A stretch of 64,000 nt of DNA, from the NCBI GenBank assembly GCA_000711775.1, contig ARYC01000070.1, positions 1 through 64,000 of the forward strand, given 5' to 3'. The stretch is from Oxytricha trifallax. Taxonomy: Eukaryota; Ciliophora; Spirotrichea; Sporadotrichida; Oxytrichidae. Position 1 is the first letter of the stretch. Each line of letters opens with the position of its first letter. The translations under genes were made by a program, and so were the position numbers. The notes below the pieces were generated by a model. The model made no database searches, was not told the origin of the DNA, and saw nothing but the letters and a program-made list of their open reading frames with translations. Below, piece after piece: positions 57,723 through 64,000 of this stretch.

Positions 57723-59273
57723 AATGACGCAAAGTGTTTTTGATCTGTATAAAGTTTAGTATGACAACTATTTTAATTTAATTGCTAGTAATGGCAGTTT
57801 AGAAGTAATGAAATTAATAAGTTTAAGAAAGGTATTGTAATATTTCCATCAGATAAATATTATTTTTTCACAAAAAATAAAATGTTGCTAATTATTGAAT
57901 AAACATCAATTCTAATATCTCTAAAGATGTTAATTGTTTCATAAAGAAAAAATCATAAAACACACAGATATTTTAGTCTCAAGCAATAAAACATTTTATA
58001 TTTTTTATTTGGTTTTATCTATTGGATAAGTAATTGGAAGTAGTAATTTAAGATATGGAAATGAGGGGTTTTGGGTCGAGCATGGAACTTTGACAGAATT
58101 AATTAATATGCCACATAAATCTAACAAGAAATTGAATTGTACAATATATAACTAAGTCAAATATATTAGTTTTAATTTTATTCTTGACATTAGCTCAATT
58201 ATTTTTATTATTCATTTATGTTTATATAACTTGTACATACATGCTTGTGATTGTTTATCTAATTTTATTCAAATTAATTCTTTTTGTCAGTCTTACACTT
58301 TTTAATGGTTAACTTCAAGTTCCTTTTTTCTTGATTAAAATTTTCTATTGAAATGGAGGTTGGTTCATGATTGCTATCATTACAGATTATTATAGCTTTT
58401 ATCGTTATTTTCTTTTCTTAGAGAGCTAGATTGTTTCATAGCTTAAATATCTATTTATTTCTTCATAAACCTTTTTAATCATTTTATAATAGATATAAAC
58501 TCCAATAAACTTGAATATATTAGTTTTATATCATAAATACAACTTAAATAGCTAGCTAAGATTCAAGATCAAATTGAGTATCATATTATCCTTCTGAATT
58601 GATTAGCAAATAATAATGAACTTATAAGCAACATTAAAATGTTTGGGGTTTACACTAAACATTGCTATTTGACTAGTATTGATCAAACAAGCGAGTAGAC
58701 ATAATGATAAGTTCTGTTAAGCTTGGACTTCTAATATGATATATATATATAAATTGTAGTTTTAGGCATTAGTTTAAAATACAACAACATATTTTATCAA
58801 GCAAACATGGAAATCTAGGTGATTCATATTTAAGTATTATACTAAATTAAATATAATTATTTATTTAATATTAAATTAAATAAGTTTCAACTAAAAGAGT
58901 ACTAGACCATGTAGCCAACTTAACTATCTAATAGTCATCTCAAATATTAAATCGAAAGAGGTATTTCGCGAAGTTATATTTTAGATAATGATAAACCAAT
59001 AATAGTAAAGAAATATATAAAATATCTCATTTTTATAACTAATAAATATTTATATTTTAGGATTAGAATCTTATACTAGGAATAAAATTATCTAGTTTAT
59101 AATAATTATTCTGGGAATTGACAACTAAATTCATCACAGTATCACTATAATAAATAAATGAAAAAGAAAGAGATCAAAAACATAGTAATGCTCTATTTGA
59201 ACAGAGTTAAATGATTTACTAGTGATGAATTGCTGCCATTAAACACATTGTAAGATAATAATATGTTCTTACA
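57723..59273. other. AT-rich stretch without a recognisable gene
   Basis: No sustained coding frame or repeat ends seen. Confidence 0.5.
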
Positions 59274-59771
59274 ATAAGTTTGGGGGGGAAGTTTCCTGCA
59301 CTTTTTTTATTTATATGTAAAACTTAATAAATTTTACAAAAATAACATTATGTAACATTTTTATGACCCTTTTATATTAAAAGGATATTTATACATCATT
59401 TAAGTAGTTCAAGAAATTATAGTCTAAGATTATATAGGTATGTAAAGAACAAGATAAATTGAATCAGAATTTCATTAAAAATTGGATAAAATATTTGGAA
59501 TTACTATGAGTACAGAAAAAAATGGTTTAAGACAGAAACCTAAAAATATCAATTGAAATATGTCAGAGTTATTAGAATCTGAATAGAGATATTAAATAAT
59601 CAATAAATAAATTAAGTTTAATTTTATCATAAAAATTAGTTTCAAAGTTGGTTATAGTTGTTATAAAATTAATTTTAATAATAAATTTTTTTTTTAAAAA
59701 GTGCAGGAAACTTCCCTAAAATTTTTTTTTTTTCATAAACCGATGCAGGAAACTTCCCCCCCCATAAGTTT
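59274..59771. mobile_element. G-run MITE, copy C, 8-bp target duplication
   Basis: Element 59282-59763 (482 bp) with GGGGGGAAGTTTCCTGCA left and TGCAGGAAACTT plus C run right. ATAAGTTT at 59274-59281 and 59764-59771. The interior (for example the stretch around GTTCAAGAAATTATAGTCTAA) is homologous to copy B. Non-coding. Confidence 0.9.
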
Positions 59772-61429
59772 ATTATGCTACTCTGTGTCTATATTTACCT
59801 CTTGTTTTTTTACTGTTTTTTCTATGAACGGTTGAATTAAAAATAATTTTCCTTCTTATGATTTCAGATATTTCTAAACAGTTGTGTATATTGCAGTATG
59901 CTTAGTCATACAAGACTATATTATAGGAAGGACATTCACTTCGAGCACCCTTTTCATATTACAATTATTGTGTTTGATAATCAAATGAAAACTATAAAGT
60001 GGAGTATTTAAATCTTTTAGAAGTTGAGTTCTTTCTAGTTCTCAGTAATTTAACAGGCAGTTTTATTTAGAACCACTAAGTAAATCTTATTTCTTTATAT
60101 TTAATATGGTTTGTTTCGTCATTTAGATTGCATGCTCGATAAAAGCCAAAATAAATCAATTTGTCAATAAAATTATGTGATAAAATACTAAATGTTGCGC
60201 AGTAGCAAATACATAATTCTAAACTCTTACTAATGCCAGATCTGAAAATATTTATAATTAATAAAGAATGGTTATAACTATTTCTAGTGTGAAATAACTG
60301 CTTTATTGCAAATACCAGCTAGCTTAGTAAGTCAAACATTTTGGGCATGAAAATTTACATTTAGATCTGAGAGTTAATGATAGATAATTTTATTTTTCTT
60401 CATTTTAAGTTGTTTTAGATATAATTTCATTACTAACACATAACTCTGGGATACATTGATAGGTTATAGAGAGGTTAATACTATATTATCTCCAATAAAG
60501 ATAAGTTTATCATAGTTCAGTTAAAATTCATTCTATTCAGCTATTTATATAGAAACAATGAATCCATGCATCCTACCTCATTGCATTAAGCACACTACAG
60601 ATTATTCTAAAATTATAAGGAAAATGCAATTAATAGTTAAACTACAGTGTTCATTTCAATATCCAAATAAACTTTGCAAAATCAGCATTTCAATTTACAA
60701 AGATTTTAAATTTAACTCACTTAATAAATATTGACTATTTATGCAACAATTTAAGAATAAATGTTAATCATTTATCTTTTGATTATTCAAGAGTTATATG
60801 TGTATCTTCATTATGAACAAATAATTAAAAGAAAGGTATGAACTATTAGTTTATCAATGACTTAACTAAATTTAATGAAATTGAACCACAATATAATACT
60901 ATATTAATAATAAATTACAATTATAAAAACAATGTAAGAGAACAGACATTTCTATTGTATATAGGATATATAAAACACTCACTAAAAGCTTTTATAATGA
61001 GATTATTAATAAATTATTATATTAATTTAGAGTATATTAAGAAATTGGGGAGATAAATAAAACTATAATTAGTCTGTTGATAAATAACAGTAATTAAAAG
61101 AAACACTTTTATTCACTAAAAATCACAAAATGAATAATTAATTATTTGTTAAAATATTAAACATTAAAAAATTATAACTTAAGCCTAATTAGTGTTGAGA
61201 TCATAAAGAGTAATGTGCTTTATCATAGCAATAAATATAAAAATAATAGATTAATACTTATTGCACACAGCGTTATTGATGTTAACAACACGACTCAAGT
61301 TGAAGTTTAGATCACTTGAGTGAGGTGACAATTTGCACATAACATTATCTCACTGTTGAGAAATTGACTGTGATAATTAACAAGGTCACAAATGTTATAT
61401 GGTTATAGTTATTCTAGTCAACGGGAGTC
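59772..61429. other. AT-rich stretch without a recognisable gene
   Basis: Nothing with coding character or repeat structure seen. Confidence 0.5.
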
Positions 61430-62170
61430 GATTCGGGGATTATATTTTACTGTGTTTTGATATTCAGTCCTAATGTTAGTAGGAGGTTTACTAACAATGA
61501 ATGTTTCCTTAAAGAATAACAGAAGCCTTGATGCATTCGCATCACCTTAAGCAATAATTTCAGCAACAATAAATAAGCAACCGAGGATCATTCTTATGTT
61601 CCTCTTTAGATACATTTTTACAGCGGTTGTAATAAGTACTATGATGCTGTAAAATATATTAAGGGGAGTATTTTGTTGCATCGGTAAAAGTATCTAGATT
61701 TATTAATTTACTTCTGTTCTTTGCAATGATAATTTCAGGAATATCTCTTGACTTGACTACTTAGTCATTCCAGTGCAAATTTCTCATGAGAAAATAAATT
61801 TTATGCGACCCTGATACCCTTTTAGGAAATGTTTATTATTAGTAACTGGATCTTCAGCATACAAAATGATGTATGGCAAATTTTTTTGTCAATATTTACT
61901 CCCAATATGAATACTCATGCCTCAAGCAACTATAAAATCTAACTACTCAGAGTATGTAGTATGTAAACTATCGCAAGATAATTCCATTACACTAAGATAT
62001 TTAATAAGATATTGTTATTCGCAAATTCCTCCCCTGACTTGAAGTACATTTTGAGATTCTTTGTTTTCAAAGGCAGAATTGTGAGTCTACGATATTTTAA
62101 CTTTAGAGAATTCAAAAAATTATCACTACTATATAAGAATTAAAAGTTATGGCCTTTACATCAAACTCTT
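61430..62170 (-). pseudogene. Decayed coding remnant, unknown
   Basis: Minus-strand pieces with TAA/TAG as Gln: YLSVMELSCDSLHTTYSEQL (about 61980), LPYIILYAEDPVTNNKHFL (about 61855), RNLHWNDQVVKSRDIPEIII (about 61760), NRCKNVSKEEHKNDPRLLI (about 61600) and SRLLLFFKETFIVSKPP (about 61520). Several frame changes and TGAs. Composition is protein-like, but I cannot assign a family; a distant relation to the SecA-like genes was considered and not supported. Confidence 0.35.
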
Positions 62171-62445
62171 TGCCTCTACCATTTTTGCTTGTTTATTTTT
62201 ATAAAATTGTTTTTTTATGAAAGTATTACATATAAATAAAAGACAAATTTACAGAATTATTATATCCTCTAATATAAAATCAACAGAGAAAAGGACAAAT
62301 ATTAAATCATAATATATATTATTTTAAGTTAAGGCTTTAAGCAAAGATTTATATTCAAAATAGAATAAATATGCGAAGATATTAATTAAAACTAAATGTT
62401 AATCTATTAAATATAACATTTACAAAAAAAATTAACAAACACAGA

Positions 62446-63887
62446 ATGGGTATACTAAACGCACCAGACCGAGATCTGATATATACATTAGCTGAAAACG
62501 AAAATTCCACTCAGCTAGCTCACATGACAACATAAATTATCAGACACAACAAAGATCAATGGGGACTACACATATTAGAAGCTATAACATTCATTATTAA
62601 AAGAATCGTCAAGAAAGGACACGAATATATTAACCAGTACTAAGTAGAACTCAACAAACTATAGTACCTACCTGAAAATGAAGAATCGACATACTAACTA
62701 TGGATCATGTAAACTTACCAACTACTCAGACTACTAAGAGTAAACAACAAGTTCATTAAACCCTAAAAAGAATAACAAAAGAGACTAACGATGGAAGAGA
62801 CCAATGATCATCCAGCCCCATCTCCACACCCAACACAAATAAAACAAACAATAACTGTGGACTTCTCAGACCAAAAGAAGAGAACCCTTCAGCTTGATAA
62901 CAATAGCGAACTTTACTACCCATAGGAGAAACAGCAACTAACCAAAGCACAAAAAAAGATAGAAAGAAAATCATCTTCGAAGACGACGATGACTCCAACT
63001 GGAGCGACGAAAATAAACAAATCTACAGTACCGAGTCATACAGAGAAGACTCAATAGAACAAACTCTCCTAGAATCAGACCACCATTACCAAATACCCCA
63101 AGGGACTAGGTAATACTACAAAGATCTCAGTGAAGCACTTAAATTAAATTAGTACTAAATAGGAAAAAATTAATTAATAGAAGTTGATCAAAATATTAAT
63201 TAATAATAATAAATTATAAAAGAAGACTTACTATATATTTAGTAACAAATTTCCACAGCTGACCTCTAACTAAGACTAGACAACAGAGAAGCTTGTATCT
63301 CCATCTGGGTATTATGTTCCAACTCAACATTCTTTAACACTACTAACCACTTCGCTAACGCACTGATGGTTTTCTCACCACTTGACCAGGACACAGCAAA
63401 AGGAATCTACAACCAAAATCACATAGCACTCACAACTACCATCAACAACCAAATCGGAGTAGCAGTGTCCGCAGACATACTATAGATGATCAGACAATTT
63501 GCCCTAATTATTATGAAAAACACAGAGGCAAGTTAAAAAAGCTGCATCTTAATCAACATCCAACCTGAAGAATTTACCATCAGGATAAAGATCCACTTAA
63601 AGTGCCTTCAAAACATGCATACTTTATAAAAACAGACATAGTTCAACTCCTCACCACAAAACTCAAAAAGCACATAGCTCTCAAAGAAATTAACTTCTCA
63701 ATAAGAATCTAAGCACTAGATAAAAAACTCAGATTCAAAGAATCTGGAGATATCATCCAAATTCTCAACTCCAAGATACACTTCAAAAAGCAGAGTAATG
63801 GATCAAACAAAAGCAAGAAAAAGAAAGGAAACAACAGAAGAGGAAGAAGATGAAAACTTAGTATATCTTGAACAGAAAGTTCTAAAT
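62446..63887 (+). pseudogene. LINE-like unit 2: ORF of unknown function upstream of a structured 3' end
   Basis: ATG at 62446 opens MGILNAPDRDLIYTLAENEN and stays open to about 62960, where one base change is needed (IFEDDDDSNWSDENKQIYS follows). The frame is then open for about 300 further codons, through QIGVAVSADILQMIRQFAL (about 63450) and an acidic/basic C-terminus TKARKRKETTEEEEDENLVY, into the 3' end. About 480 residues. Strikingly richer in C and in ACC, ATC, AAC codons than the rest of the window. No reverse-transcriptase or endonuclease motif visible. It has the same position relative to the 3' end as the ORF at 18215-19543. Confidence 0.5.
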
Positions 63888-63984
63888 TAATTATAAAGGG
63901 CTTGTCCCTTACATAGTGATAACCACTATATTCATCCGGGGGGCCTTGATCCCCCAATGAGGATTAATTATTATTATTATTATT
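63888..63984 (+). repeat. LINE-type structured 3' end, copy 3
   Basis: AAAGGGCTTGTCCCTT, then AGTGATAACCACT (stem), then GGGGGGCCTTGATCCCCC, then a (TTA)n tail. The three stem blocks match those at 19635 and 50935 in order while the stem sequences differ. Confidence 0.7.
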
Positions 63985-64000
63985 AAATATAACAGCATTA

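Noticed and set aside
61430-62170. Third SecA-like gene
   Set aside because: Some stretches look superficially similar, but no Walker A, DEYD, GRGTD or GRxGR motif is present.
62756-63957. Minus-strand frames at 62756-62998 and 63709-63957
   Set aside because: Antisense to the long C-rich plus-strand ORF of the second LINE-like unit.
1-64000. Euplotes-type code (TGA as Cys) and Tec elements
   Set aside because: In-frame TAA and TAG align with Gln throughout and genuine frames end at TGA; the terminal repeats match TBE, not Tec, structure.

Overview
This window looks like germline (micronuclear) DNA of a spirotrichous, hypotrich-type ciliate in the Oxytricha/Stylonychia group. It is very AT-rich. 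Coding frames are full of in-frame TAA and TAG that read as Gln, and real frames end at TGA. The 270-codon frame at 33994-34806 shows this best. Telomere-bearing (TBE) transposons end in C4A4/G4T4 repeats and are flanked by ATT/AAT. Nearly everything recognisable is a mobile element, a fragment of one, or a palindromic insertion. I see no intact single-copy host gene, rRNA, tRNA or CRISPR. Most coding stretches carry one or more single-base frameshifts or in-frame TGA codons, so most genes are listed as degraded or split copies.

Layout. 1-1130: end of a TBE element (transposase). 1131-1960: remnant of an unknown gene. 3.2-14.8 kb: block 1, with an MT-A70-type adenine methyltransferase (-), MORN-like exons (-), an IS630/Tc1-type DDE transposase (-), a ~270-aa protein of unknown function (+) and a SecA-like ATPase (-). 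Two long palindromes split the methyltransferase and SecA-like genes. 15.1-16.7 kb: possible Cys-rich coding pieces. 17.3 kb: ~400-bp palindrome. 18.2-19.7 kb: LINE-like unit with a structured 3' end. 21.8-38.4 kb: block 2, the same gene types in the same order and orientation, opened up by a complete 4.1-kb TBE (25154-29292) sitting between two ~2.1-kb direct repeats, and by a G-run MITE. 39-43.5 kb: two more ~400-bp palindromes, a MORN-like remnant and a 903-bp element with an ISXO2/Merlin-like transposase and an 8-bp target duplication. 43.5-50.8 kb: gene-poor AT-rich DNA. 50.8-57.7 kb: LINE tail, then a rearranged TBE (51094-56837) abutting a second TBE fragment. 59.3 kb: another G-run MITE. 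62.4-64 kb: second LINE-like unit.

The strongest novelty candidate is the duplicated block: MT-A70 methyltransferase / DDE transposase / ~270-aa protein / SecA-like motor, present twice with conserved order, strand and spacing. It may be a large, previously undescribed ciliate transposon or a segmentally duplicated, transposase-containing gene block. The transposase suggests mobility and the methyltransferase suggests DNA or RNA adenine methylation. The SecA-like motor keeps recognisable helicase motifs but has an acidic residue in place of the invariant Walker A glycine. Terminal repeats of the whole block were not found, so mobility is an inference.
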